Notes: generated by a model not told the origin, from the letters alone. Counted from the first letter of the stretch, positions 26,006 to 36,219 are shown. The stretch: DNA of 64,000 nucleotides from CAWAHD01 sp963781785 (GCA_963781785.1 CAWAHD010000001.1:1674001-1738000); one strand, 5' to 3'. Program-made: numbers and translations.

Positions 26006-29000
26006 ATGATCGAATCGATCATCGAGTGGTCGATCCGCAACCGCTTCCTCGTGATCCTGGCCTCGCTCGTGCTCGGCGTCGCCGGGCGTGCGCGCCATGC
26101 TGACGATGCCGGTCGACGCGATCCCCGACCTGTCGGAGAACCAGGTGATCGTCTTCACCGACTGGATGGGCCGCAGCCCCCAGGAGATCGAGGACCAGAT
26201 CACCTACCCGCTCTCGGTCAACCTCCAGGGCCTGGCCGGCGTCAAGGTGGTGCGGTCGTCGAGCGAGTTCAACTTCTCGATGATCACCATCATCTTCGAC
26301 GACGCGACCGACTACTACTTCGCCCGCCAGCGGGTGCTGGAGAAGCTGTCGATCGCCTCGACGTTCCTGCCGCCGGGCGTGACTCCCTACCTGGCCCCCG
26401 ACGCCACGGCCGTCGGCCAGATCTTCTGGTACACCGTCGAGGGCGACGGCAAGGACCTGGGCGAGCTGCGGTCGATCCAGGACTGGTTCGTCCGCTACCA
26501 GCTCAACAGCGTCCCGGGCGTGGCCGAGGTCGCCTCGGTCGGCGGAGCGCCGAAGGAGTACCAGATCGACCTCGACCCCAACAAGCTCCGGGCCTACGGC
26601 ATCAGCCTGGGCGAGGTCTACTCGGCCGTCGCCCGCTCGAATTCGTCCGTCGGCGGCCGGGTGATCCACCAGGGGAACGCCGAATACCTGATCCGCTCGG
26701 TCGGCTGGATCGAGAACCTGCGACGACATCCGCGAACACGGTCGTCGCCCAGCGCGGAACGGCACGCCGATCACGGTCGGCATGCTGGGCACGGTGCAGG
26801 TCGGGCCCGGCCTTCCGCCGCAGCGTGCTGGAGAAGGACGGCAAGGAGGTCGTCGGCGGCGTGGTCCTGATGCGCTACGGCGAGAACCCGCTGGAGGTCA
26901 CGCGCCGGATCAAGGAGAAGATCACGACCCTGCAGGCCGGCCTGCCCGCAGGGCGTGCGGATCGTCCCGTTCTACGACCGCACGCCGCTGATCCACAAGG
27001 CGATCGAGACCGTCAGCGGCACGGTCAAGGAAGAGCTGATCGTCTGCACGATCGCCATCCTGCTGGTGATGGGCCACCTCGGCAACGCCTTCGTCGTCGC
27101 GGTGACGCTGCCGATGGCGATCCTGTTCAGCTTCCTGATGATGCGGCTGTTCGGGATGTCGTCGAACATCATGAGCCTGGCCGGGATCTCGATCTCGGTC
27201 GGCATCCTGATCGACCAGGCGGTCGTGATGGGCGAGAACGCCGCCCACCACCTGACCCGCCACTTCGGCCGCGAGCGGGTCACCGGCGACACGACCGAGA
27301 TCGTCATCCGGGCGTGCCGCACCGTGGGCCGGCCGATCTTCTTCTCGGTCCTGATCACGATCCTGTCGTTCCTGCCGGTCTTCGCCCTGATCGGGCCGCG
27401 AGGGGAAGATGTTCCACCCGCTGGCGTGCACCAAGACCTTCGCCCTGGTCGGCGTGGCGCTGCTGTCGATCACGCTGGTGCCGGCCTTGATCCCGATCTT
27501 CCTCAAGGGGCGGATCAAGTCGGAGGACGAGAACTGGCTGGTCCGGACGATGATCGAGATCTTCAAGCCGATGCTGGCCTGGCTGATGGACCGCACGACC
27601 CTGGTCTGCTGGCTCTTCGTCGTCATCCTGGGCCTGGGCTACGTCGCCTCGACGAAGCTGGGCCGCGAGTTCATGCCCGACCTGGACGAGCAGAGCCATC
27701 ATGGACATGCCGACCACCGTGCCGCGGGCCTCGATCGCCGAGGCCGAGCGACGACCTGCGGGTCCGCGACGAGGTTCTCCGCGGCTTCCCCGAGGTCTGG
27801 CAGGTCGTCGGCAAGGCGGGCCGGGCCGAGACGCCGACCGACCCGGCGCCGCTGGACATGATCGAGACGGTCATCAACCTCCGCGACCACGAGGTCTGGC
27901 CCAAGCGGAAGCTCCGGTTCGAGGACGCCGTGGCCCAGACGCGGGTCGCGCTCGACGCCCTGGAGGCGCAAGGGCCTGCTCCGCCGCCCGGCTTCGGCCG
28001 AGGAGCGGGAGGGCCTGGTCAACGAGGCGGCGATGACGGTCGCGAGCCGCGTCGATGAGGTGCTCCGCGACCTGGCGGCGCGGCGGCTGGCGGAGTTCCG
28101 GCCGGAGCTGGGCCGCGCCCTGGTCGGCGAGGCGATCGACGACCTGCTCGGCCGCGTCGACCCGTCCGCCGTCGCCCGCAAGCCGACCGCCGGCCGAGCG
28201 CGAGGCCCTGGTCGAGTCCGCTGGCGAAGACCTACGGCGACCGGCTCGCCGTCCAGGTCCTGCCCGACGACGTGACCGAGCTGGTCAAGCGACGCCGCGC
28301 AGGCGGCTGGTCGACGCTGGGCGTGCTCCGCGATCGCCCCGACCTGCTCACGTCCGCCCCCGACCCCCTGGAGCGGGCCGCCGAGGTCGCCGGCGACGTG
28401 CTGGGCTTCGCCAAGCCGACCCTGTTCACCCGGATCGCCGAGCACCTCGCCGCCGAGCACGACGCACCGGCTCGAGGAGCGGATGAAGTCGCTCAACTGG
28501 GAGCTCTTCGACCGCGCCGTCGGCGCCGCCAACTGGGCGGCCCTCGACGAGCTGACGAAGCTGGGCGACGATCGCAAGCTGGCCGCGCGGGACGCGACGC
28601 CGGAGGAGCTGCCGGCCCTCCGCGCCGACGCTCGACAAGCCGTTCGCCGACCGGCTCCTGCTCTGGAAGAAGACGAAGACCGACCTGGTCGAGGAGATGA
28701 GCACGGCCTTGCAGATGCCCGGCTGGGGCAACAGCTTCACCCAGCCGATCGCCAACCGGATCGAGATGCTCTCGACCGGCGTGCGGCTGCCGGTCGCCGT
28801 GAAGGTCTTCGGCTCGAACCTCGACGAGATCCAGCGCGTCAGCCAGGAGATCGCCGCGGTGCTCCGCGGCGGTCCGCGGGGCGGCGGACGTCTTCCCCGA
28901 CCAGATCATCGGCAAGGGCTACGTCGAGATCAAGATCGACCGCAAGAAGGCGGCCCGCTACGGCATCAACGTCGGCGACATCCAGGACGTCGTCGAGGTG

Positions 29001-30038
29001 GCGATGGGGGGCAGGCCGCTGACGATGACCGTCGAGGGCCGCGAGCGCTACCCGGTCCGCGTCCGCTACGCCCGCGACTACCGCGACGACGTCGAGGCGC
29101 TCAAGAGCATCCTGGTCTCTGCCCGCGGGCATGGCCGGCGCCAGCCCGGGGCCAGCGAGCGGCATGGCGACGGGGGGCCAACCGGGCGGCACTACAGTGT
29201 CCGGCGCGGGCGAAGCCGGTCCAGGTCCCGCTGGCCGAGCTGGCCGACATCCGGGTGGTCGAAGGGCCGTCGATGATCAAGAGCGAGAACGGCCTGCTCC
29301 GCGCCTACATCCAGCTCCGCGTCCGCGGCCGCGACGAGGTCGGCTTCGTCGAGGAGGCGCAGCGGGTCGTCGCCGAGAAGGTCAAGCCGCTCCCGCCCGG
29401 GATGTACCTCGAATGGACGGGCACGTTCGAGCACCAGGTCCGGGCCCAGAAGACGCTTGCGGCTCGTCTTCCCCGCCGTCATCGCCGTGATCGCGCTGAT
29501 CCTCTACCTGACGCACAAGAGCTGGATCGACGCCCTGCTGATGATGACCAGCGTGCTCGGGGCCCTGGCCGGCGGGGCGATCTTCCAGTGGCTCTTCGGC
29601 TTCAACTTCAGCGTCGCCGTGCAGGTCGGCTACATCGCCTGCTTCGGCATGGCGGTCGAGACGGGCGTCGTGATGCTGGTCTACCTCCGCGAGGCGATCG
29701 ACGAGCGCGGGGGCCTGGAGCGGATCGGCTCGATCGCCGAACTGCGGCAGGCGATCCTCGAAGGGGCGGTCCACCGGCTGCGGCCCAAGCTCCTGACCGA
29801 AGGGGCGGCGATCATCTCGATCGCGCCGATGCTCTGGGCCACCGGCGTCGGCGCCGAGGTGATCCGGCCGATGGCGGCGCCGGTGCTCGGCGGCCTGCTG
29901 ATCGCCGACGAGGTCATCGACGTCTTCCTGCCCGTGCTCTACTTCGCCGTCCAGAAGCGGCGATGGTTCAAGGTCCGCGGGATCAGCTTATGGGACAGGA
30001 TGATCTCGGCCCAACGGCCGCATCGGTCAATTGGATAG
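26006..30038 (+). pseudogene. cusA: CusA-type heavy-metal RND permease with large insertion (system 2), frame broken ~17 times
   Basis: Starts MIESIIEWSIRNRFLVILAS. Read across frames it keeps all CusA landmarks: DAIPDLSENQVIVFTDWMGR, QVGPAFRRSVLEKDGKEVVG, VRIVPFYDRTPLIHKAIETV, LPVFALIGPEGKMFHP, IANRIEMLSTGVRLPVAVKV and a final membrane block ending RPHRSIG. Between VINLRDHEVW (about 27870) and GWGNSFTQPI (about 28725) lie roughly 250 extra, mostly helical residues not present in the first CusA. A Gly/Ser-rich loop (GASPGPASGMATGGQPGG) is added near 29150. The frame class advances by +1 almost every time it changes. Either the gene is being destroyed by insertions or this stretch is poorly sequenced; the conserved protein favours the second. 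Confidence 0.75.
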
Positions 30039-30779
30039 CCGGGTCGCCCCGGGCGATTGCTCGCCCGGAGCTCCCACAGATCCAGAGGTGCGGTTGCCCT
30101 GCGCTTGGCTCGTTCATTGATTGAGCGCCGATTGAGCGCCGGCAAACGTATTGCAGCGATGATACAGGCGGACAGACCGAGTCAAGTGGTCGCCGCGCTG
30201 TTCCAACCCGACGACATCGCCGTGGCCAGCCGATTTTTCAGCACTGACGAGGTGATCGCATCCCTCGTGCGGCACGACGCCTCGTGGTGGTCTGACTGCA
30301 CGAACGAGCACGCTACAACCGACCTTCGCTAATGTCGCCGAACAATATTCCGGAAAACACCACAACCGCCAATTAGCCAAACGCTTGGGAGCGCGTCTCG
30401 TACGATATACCGTGCGGTAGGTACGTCCCAATTTTCGACACCCGCGCATAATTATAGTACGCGCGCATAGAGAGCGTGCGCGCCCGACGAGTTGGGGTCA
30501 ATTTCGTGTCCTGTCACCTGACGACGTTTCAGAGCGCCGTCCGTCGCGGCCGTCGCATCCTCGCGTGTGCGTTGACGCGCTCATCGTGGTTCAAATCTCA
30601 TGAGAGACTTCGTTTGCATTGTGTGCGTTCCGGAGAGGCCGAGGCTCATTGAGGGTTATTTTCCACTTCCTTGTCCCTCGAGGGCATGCCGGCCAGCCCA
30701 GGCCCTCGCACGGCGCAGAGCGACACAGAGACTTGCTGAAAAGTGCCATCCAGTGCCATTTTGTGCCACTCTCGGTGTG
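30039..30779. other. Non-coding, no gene recognised
   Basis: Short open frames are present but none has protein-like composition or a ribosome-binding site. The stretch 30340-30480 is lower in GC than its surroundings and contains alternating purine-pyrimidine runs (acgcgcgcat). No tRNA-like cloverleaf was found around the ggttcaaatc at about 30585. Confidence 0.4.
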
Positions 30780-30874
30780 CATCGCCGCACGACGAAAGCC
30801 GAAATCATGCTTGAGGTTGCGCAGCGGACTGCTGTCGCCATGTGGGGGCGCGCAACGAAGGCCAATTGTCCCAC
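30780..30874. repeat. Dispersed ~95-bp repeat, copy A
   Basis: Begins catcgccgcacgacgaaagc and ends ggccaattgtcccac. It matches 31268-31363 in the same orientation at roughly 85-90 percent by eye, with one small gap. Non-coding; identity unknown. Confidence 0.7.
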
Positions 30875-30942
30875 GATTGGCATGGTTCAATGGGTCGTCC
30901 GTTTGGGTAACGCTTTTCGGACGCGCCCTAAGCGATCACACG

Positions 30943-30993
30943 AGCCCGACGCGCCAGCGAGGGTTCGGCTTACCCTCGCTGGCGCGTCGGGCT
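30943..30993. repeat. Perfect 22-bp palindrome (REP-like)
   Basis: Left arm 30943-30964 (agcccgacgcgccagcgagg plus gt), 7-base loop tcggctt, right arm 30972-30993, the exact inverse. The arms are 22/22. It is not followed by a T-run, so it is not a standard terminator. Palindromes of this sequence are the kind of REP element that Y1 REP-associated transposases mobilise, and two such transposase remnants are in this window. Confidence 0.8.
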
Positions 30994-31267
30994 GGTCTAC
31001 CCGGAGTGTTACCCGCGTTGAACCATGTCCAAAACCCGCGCAGGAACTGGCACGAAGACCCGCTGAAAAACAGGCATGGTTCAATTCGCCGGGAGCCAGG
31101 GTAACACTTTCCCCGATATACGTCCGTGCTGTGTCGGTCACAAAGGCAGCTTGATCAAGGCTTTCAGGCCAAGCGATCAACGACTCTACGCCGCCAAGTG
31201 TTACCCAGGGTTGAACCAGGCCGAAAAACATGCCACCGCGTGCCACGTTCCTGCCACTCCCGGAGTC

Positions 31268-31363
31268 CATCGCCGCACGACCAAAGCTGAAATCTTGCTT
31301 GAGGTTGCGCAGGGTACTGCCGTCGCCACGTGGGGGTGCGCAAACCGAGGCCAATTGTGCCAC
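31268..31363. repeat. Dispersed ~95-bp repeat, copy B
   Basis: Begins catcgccgcacgaccaaagc and ends ggccaattgtgccac. It is a direct copy of 30780-30874. The two copies flank the 22-bp palindrome at 30943-30993. Confidence 0.7.
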
Positions 31364-32498
31364 TTTTCCGTTGCGATGCTTGCGTGTTCAGACGTTGAAA
31401 AAACAGAAGCGAGTTTTTCACCGAATCGGCTTCGGAGTTCAGCCGCTGGCGGTTCTCGCGGTCTCGACTGAGGGGCCGGCTGAATTGGGGTTGGCCGGCT
31501 GGTCAGGCGTGGCCCATGGGCAATCGACGCGCTTGCTACGCTCGCCAACAAGGGTGCTGCGGCGAGATGAAGGCCGAGGCGAGATGTCTTATGCCTTGGT
31601 CAACACCCACCCCTACCCCTCAGCGAATTCGCTTGGGGTGGGCCAGGCCAGTACTGTCTCAGGACTCTCCGACGTCGAACGCTGTTTGGCGGGCTGGCCG
31701 TGCGCAGTCCCTCGCAATGCAGGCAGCAGCTCAGCTTTGGTCCCGAGTCGGAGATAAGTCGCGATGCAGCGAGCCATCGCCAAGGCGCAGACTTTCTCAA
31801 TTCTACCACACGGCGGGTCGTGCGGCGTGGCGGGAAAGGCTGCGAATAGCCGCCGGGCCCCTTTCCTCTGGCACAATCGGCAGGATCTCCCCGACGGCGC
31901 GGAACGCAGGCGGAATTCCCGCCGGTTTTGCAACGGGATCGCAACTAAGAATCTGGCGGAGACGAGCGTTCGATTAATCGGCCAGGCGTGTGATTCCGCT
32001 CTGCCTCTTCCCCCCAGAAGCGCCTGTTCTTTCTTTTTTATCTCGCGCTGGGTGGCCGCCGGGTCTTATCCGTCCGATCCGTCCGATCGGTCCGATCTGT
32101 CCGATCTGTCCGATCCCATCGGGCGGCCGGCGGCATCCCGAGGGCGACATCAGCCAGAATGCGACGCGCGAAGCCGATTTCGATGAGAGCATGAGGAATG
32201 CACAAGAACAATCCCCCGTTGAAGATACGGCGAATTCTGGCGCTCTTGGTGTGACGCAGTGTGACGCAGCCTTTTCTGCATGCGTCACACGTAAGCCCAA
32301 TGCCTGCAAGGTCGTGACGCTGTGACGCAGACGTCGCAGGGATCCAAATCCTAAATTCTCAGCAACACCGCATCCGCATTGATCCGCCTGGATCTCAGTC
32401 GCCGATCGTCCGCAATCCGGAATGGGTCTCCTTGTTGCCATCGATTGACAATAGAATCAGAGCAATGCCATCCTCGTTGCGACGCAGAGGACCGCGCG
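31364..32498. other. Non-coding repeat-rich stretch
   Basis: No frame here has convincing protein character on either strand. It contains a short tandem repeat at 32068-32117 and a small gtgacgcagtgtgacgca repeat near 32251. It separates the metal island from the general-function block and may hold the upstream region of the gene at 32499. Confidence 0.45.
32068..32117. repeat. Tandem ~10-bp repeats (GTCCGATCNG)
   Basis: Five to six degenerate copies of a 10-bp unit, gtccgatcc/gtccgatcgg/tccgatctgt and so on, occupy about 50 bp in a non-coding region. The unit contains the dyad GATC. Confidence 0.7.
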
Positions 32499-33219
32499 AT
32501 GGCCACCAAGCCGATACTGCCACAGACTTTCTGGTTCCGGTTCGCATTGCCCTGCCGGAAATTCGAGAGCATGCTGCTCACGGGCGCCCACGGCCGGCTG
32601 CTTGATTTGCCGGAAGAAGCGGCGTTGCCGGACTTGCACGAGCTCGACTCTCAGCCGTCCTGGGCTCACGTGCGCACGGGCTGGAACGCGCGGGGGCTTG
32701 GCATCTCGGTGGTCGCCCAGGGAGTCTCACCGATCCAGCTTCAAAGGTTCCGGCCGGAAGGGTTCGCGGCCGTCCAGTTCTGGGTCGACACGCGGGACAC
32801 GCGCGACGTCAGTCGTGCAACGCGATTCTGTCACCGCTTCGTGGCCACGCTCACGGTGGGCAAGTCCGCTCAGGACCTGACGGTGCGGGTTGAGCAAAAG
32901 CCAATCGCCCGGGCGATCCACGATGCACCACTGTGTCGCCCCGAAGTCTTGAGCGCCCTGCGCCGAGCTCAGCCAGCCAGGCTGGCTCCTCGATCTCTTT
33001 CTGCCGGCGCAGGCCCTGCACGGTTTTGACCCCGACACCAACCGCCGTCTCGGGTTTGCCGTCCAGGTGACCGACCACGTGCGCGAGGATCATTTACTGG
33101 GCGTGGGCCGCGACTTTCCGGTGGGCGAGAATCCTAGCCTCTGGATGACGCTCGAGCTCCGCGACGACGCCGGCCAGGATTCCGCCAGCGGGGCCCGGTT
33201 CAAACGAGGAAGAAAGTGA
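32499..33219 (+). pseudogene. Hypothetical DOMON/CBM9-like protein, one frame break
   Basis: Read across one frame change near 32960 this gives about 240 residues: MATKPILPQTFWFRFALPCR, then SWAHVRTGWNARGLGISVVA, FWVDTRDTRDVSRATRFCHR, GWLLDLFLPAQALHGFDPD and TRRLGFAVQV-like strands, ending GARFKRGRK. The alternation of strands with WxDTRD and TRFCH resembles the CBM9/DOMON sandwich fold, which binds sugars or haem; this is a pattern judgement only. There is no signal peptide. The break can be explained by loss of CG in a CGCG run (cgcgcc to cgcc). The convergent peptidase gene ends 19 bp downstream. Confidence 0.6.
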
Positions 33220-33237
33220 GCCATGCGGCAGCACGGT

Positions 33238-34035
33238 TCAATTGTGCAGCGCCATCATGTCATCTCGGCGCTCGACCGATGGGTTCTGGAGGGTCACGCG
33301 GTGCCAGGCTCGCCAGGCTCGGTCGAGCTCACGGACGTTGGAGAGCTGGTATTGCACTCGAGTTGCGGAGTCCCAGCCGTCTCTGAGCCCGTCTCGGATG
33401 AATCGCAGGAATCGCGGGCGCCCGCCCATCTCGATCAGGAAGCGAGAGATCGAATAACCCTGCCCGTAGAAGCTCATCAGGTCCTTGGGGTAGTCTTCGA
33501 TCTGAAACAGCCGCAAAAGCGGAATCTCGCCACCGCGGGCGAGCAAGTTGTTGGCGATCTGGTCGTGCCGAAGCCGCTCGCGCCGGTCCTCGCTCAGAAG
33601 GGAGGCCCCCTCGTCAGCCCACCGCGGCATGGGGCCCCCGAAATAACTCGCGAAGATGGTGTGCGTCACTTCGTGAGGCAAAGCCGAGTCGAGGATGCGG
33701 TCGAGCCGGCCCTCAACCGTCATCCGCTGATCCGTGACCCGGCCTTGCTGAAAGCCGAAGGAGGTCAAGCCCCCCGCCTCGCTGGCCGTCAGCTTGACGC
33801 GAACAGGACAAGGAGTACTCCAGTTGGGAAGCTCGTGCCCCAGCCATGCCTTGGCGATCCTCGTCCGGCAAGCCTCCGCCCGCAGGGCAACGCGCTCGGC
33901 GATTTCCCGCGTCTGGGCCTCGACGGCAAAGTTCGCCGAGCGGAAGGAGGCACCGGCGAGCAGCGGGAAGATCCCTACTGCCAATAGGGCGAGACGCCAG
34001 ATCCGCAACGCGTCGCGTTCCGAACGAGCATCCAT
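33238..34035 (-). CDS. Secreted gluzincin-like (peptidase MA-type) metalloprotein
   Basis: A 265-residue protein from MDARSERDALRIWRLALLAV, with an N-terminal signal or anchor segment (LALLAVGIFPLLAGASF). The zinc motif HEVTHTIFASYFGG (HExxH) is followed about 20 residues later by PRWADEGASLL, whose Glu fits the third gluzincin ligand. Then comes MSFYGQGYSISRFLIEMGG, typical of peptidase MA-like domains. Length and order agree with small exported M1/M48-like peptidases of unknown substrate. A longer frame to 34317 exists, but its N-terminal 94 residues look random. The gene is convergent with 32499-33219. Confidence 0.75.
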   Translation of the reverse strand: MDARSERDALRIWRLALLAVGIFPLLAGASFRSANFAVEAQTREIAERVALRAEACRTRIAKAWLGHELPNWSTPCPVRVKLTASEAGGLTSFGFQQGRVTDQRMTVEGRLDRILDSALPHEVTHTIFASYFGGPMPRWADEGASLLSEDRRERLRHDQIANNLLARGGEIPLLRLFQIEDYPKDLMSFYGQGYSISRFLIEMGGRPRFLRFIRDGLRDGWDSATRVQYQLSNVRELDRAWRAWHRVTLQNPSVERRDDMMALHN

Positions 34036-34309
34036 GCTCTCTGCACCTCCGTGTGGCTTGCCGGCTGTCCAACCGGGCCGGAACTCTATCAGAACCTGCC
34101 CCTCTTGTCGCCCCTTTTTTTGATTCGCTGATCTTGGCCGCCCCTTTATTCCGATTCCTATTCCGGTTGGATCCGGGATGAGGATGATGGATCGTTCCCC
34201 CTCTTGAGCCTGTGCCCTTCCAAGTCTCCGGCCACGACTGTCAAAAGCGAGCGCAGGGGTGAGTCCTGCGATCCGGTGCTGGAACCATAGAGGAACGCGT
34301 GGAGGAGGA

Positions 34310-34543
34310 ATGTCCATGGCGACCGCGCAACTGCGCGTCTTCCCTCATCCCGAGGAAGACCAAGACGAAGAATCGATCAACCCCTCCATTCCGATCAGGC
34401 TAAGTGAGCTGTATCCGCTCCTGGCTCAGGCTTATCGGGACAACTATGTCTGGCTGCGCGACTTCGAGGACGATGAACTTCTGGTCAGCAACGATCTTTA
34501 TGAAGTAGTCCGTGCGTTCTCGAATTGCCGTCCCTCGGCGTGA
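34310..34543 (+). CDS. Small acidic hypothetical protein (77 aa)
   Basis: A 77-residue protein beginning MSMATAQLRVFPHPEED, preceded by GGAGGAGGA directly before the ATG. It is acidic (EEDQDEESI) with a helical second half (LSELYPLLAQAYRDNYVWLR, then DFEDDELLVSNDLYEVVRAF). There is no signal peptide. The good start site and regular helix pattern make it a real gene. It is followed by a STAS-domain gene on the same strand, so a regulatory partner role is conceivable but unproven. Confidence 0.65.
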   Translation: MSMATAQLRVFPHPEEDQDEESINPSIPIRLSELYPLLAQAYRDNYVWLRDFEDDELLVSNDLYEVVRAFSNCRPSA

Positions 34544-34659
34544 CGCGCGGTTACGGGGACTTGTCGGGCGGACTCGAAAACCCTACCTTTAATGATCTGA
34601 GCCAGGACGGTTCGGATTCGCCTCGCTGGATTTCTGCCCCCCGGTCTTGAGCTGCTCCG

Positions 34660-35043
34660 ATGACCAACCCGAATAGCTCCTCATCCGATGAGGCATTCAC
34701 GCTCGAGCGTCACGGTGATCTGACGGTCATCACGGCGACGCGCGCGCTGGAGCGGATCGAATTCGGCCTGGAGGAGCAAGTCGCGGATCTGATTCTCAAG
34801 CCGCTCAAGCGGCAAGAGAATCCGCTGATCATCTTCGATCTGAGCCAGGCCGATAATTTTGGGTCGATGTTCCTGGCGCTATTGATCCGTTGCTGGAAGC
34901 TGGCTCACTTGCAAGGAGGGACGATGGCGCTCTCCGGAGTGACCGAGCGGACGCGGGAACTGCTCCGCGTGACGGCTCTCGACACCGTCTTGCCGATCTA
35001 CGATTCGAAACGGGAGGCGATGGAAGCGATGCTCCTGGATTGA
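34660..35043 (+). CDS. STAS-domain protein (anti-sigma factor antagonist type)
   Basis: A 127-residue single-domain STAS protein. After an N-terminal tail (TNPNSSSSDEAF), strands LERHGDLTVITATR and NPLIIFDLSQADNFGSMFLA surround the loop where anti-sigma antagonists of the SpoIIAA/RsbV type are phosphorylated (Ser in DNFGSMF). Helix LLIRCWKLAHLQGGTMALSG and the final LLRVTALDTVLPIYDSKREA also fit the fold. It probably acts by partner switching with an anti-sigma kinase encoded elsewhere. No kinase or phosphatase partner lies beside it. Confidence 0.8.
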   Translation: MTNPNSSSSDEAFTLERHGDLTVITATRALERIEFGLEEQVADLILKPLKRQENPLIIFDLSQADNFGSMFLALLIRCWKLAHLQGGTMALSGVTERTRELLRVTALDTVLPIYDSKREAMEAMLLD

Positions 35044-35292
35044 GTGAGTCCTGGTGATCATTGTCGAGGAATTGTGCGCTCCGCGGCGCTGGCTTCCCGG
35101 TCTCTGCGGGCGACTATTCGGCGGCTTTCCTTTTGGGGACGTTGCGTGATTGCCTGAGAAGACCAAAGCGCCAGCCGTTGACAGGTATCTCGATGAGTCC
35201 GATGATGAACTGACGGGGAAGGAACGGCCGCCCGAAGAGGGCGCACACGGGATGGCATGGGCTGGAGTTCGTTCCGCCACAGCGGAGCCGAC

Positions 35293-36219
35293 ATGGGCAT
35301 CTACGACCGCGAATACTATCGTGGCGAAACTCGGGGGTCCGGCTGGTTCAGCGGCACGGCGCCGGTCTGCAACGCCATCATCATCATCAACGCGGCCGTG
35401 TTCCTGTTCGTGCTGTTCACCAAGCCCGACGACGACACCATCAACCGCTATTTCGCGGCATCGGCCGACGAGACCCTCCGCCATTATCGACTCTGGCAAC
35501 TGCTGACGGCGACGTTCTTCCACGACGGCCTGTTGCATCTGATCTTCAACATGTGGTTTTTCTGGATCGTCGCTCGTGAGATGGAACCGTTGTACGGCAG
35601 TCGCGACTTCGCGGCGTTCTATATCGGCGCGGCGATCTTCAGCACGCTGATCTGGGTCTTGATCGCATTCGCCGCCCACTCGCATCACACCATGGTCGGC
35701 GCGTCGGGGGCGGTCACCGCGGTGGTCACGCTCTTCACCTTGTTCTACCCCAAGCGCGAGATCCAGCTTTACTTCATTCCCATGCCCATGTGGGCAATGC
35801 TGGCCATCGTGCTCGTCGCCCCTCTCCTGTACGTGCTCAACGGTGGACAAACCCGGATCGCGATCGAGGCACATTTCGCCGGTGCCGCGTTCGCATTCGC
35901 ATACAAACAATTCGATCTCCGATGGTCGCGGTTGACCAGCGGGCGGTTCTTCCGGCCAAGGCTGCGCATCTTCACCCCGGTTCCCCGCGAGCCGACCGCG
36001 TCGCGGTCTCCCAACCCCTGGAGAACCTCGGCGAGCGTAGGTACAGCCGGGAAAGCTCCCGCTGTCTCGATCTTGCCGGAAGAGCAGCTCGATGCGAGGC
36101 TCGATGAAGTGCTCGCCAAGATCGCGCGCGAAGGTCGCGCGGGATTGACCGAGGAAGAGCAGCGGGTCCTCCAGGAAGCCAGCCGGCGCGCCCGCATCCG
36201 GCGGAGCGACCGGCCTTGA
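35293..36219 (+). CDS. Rhomboid-family intramembrane serine protease
   Basis: A 308-residue protein from MGIYDREYYRGETRGSGWFS. It has about six membrane segments (CNAIIIINAAVFLFVLF, FIGAAIFSTLIWVLIAF and others), the catalytic Ser in VGASGAVTAVV (GxSG type) and the His in AIEAHFAGAAFAFAY. HDGLLHLIFNMWFFWI matches the rhomboid HxxxN oxyanion region. The C-terminal ~70 residues are soluble and helical (EEQLDARLDEVLAKIAREGR with GLTEEEQRVLQEASRRAR), an addition common in planctomycete rhomboids. It cleaves membrane proteins within the bilayer; substrates are unknown. The next gene's start overlaps its stop. Confidence 0.88.
   Translation: MGIYDREYYRGETRGSGWFSGTAPVCNAIIIINAAVFLFVLFTKPDDDTINRYFAASADETLRHYRLWQLLTATFFHDGLLHLIFNMWFFWIVAREMEPLYGSRDFAAFYIGAAIFSTLIWVLIAFAAHSHHTMVGASGAVTAVVTLFTLFYPKREIQLYFIPMPMWAMLAIVLVAPLLYVLNGGQTRIAIEAHFAGAAFAFAYKQFDLRWSRLTSGRFFRPRLRIFTPVPREPTASRSPNPWRTSASVGTAGKAPAVSILPEEQLDARLDEVLAKIAREGRAGLTEEEQRVLQEASRRARIRRSDRP

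Noticed and set aside
24700..29480. Programmed frameshifting as the explanation for the second Cus operon
   Set aside because: No slippery heptamer or recurrent signal was seen at the sites, and some twenty obligate events per protein would be prohibitive. Kept only as a remote alternative.
30560..30610. ggttcaaatc resembling a tRNA T-arm
   Set aside because: No matching acceptor, D or anticodon stems could be drawn around it.
30600..31154. Open frame through the palindrome and direct repeat
   Set aside because: It is a translation of repeated non-coding DNA; the same DNA is open in several frames, with no start site.
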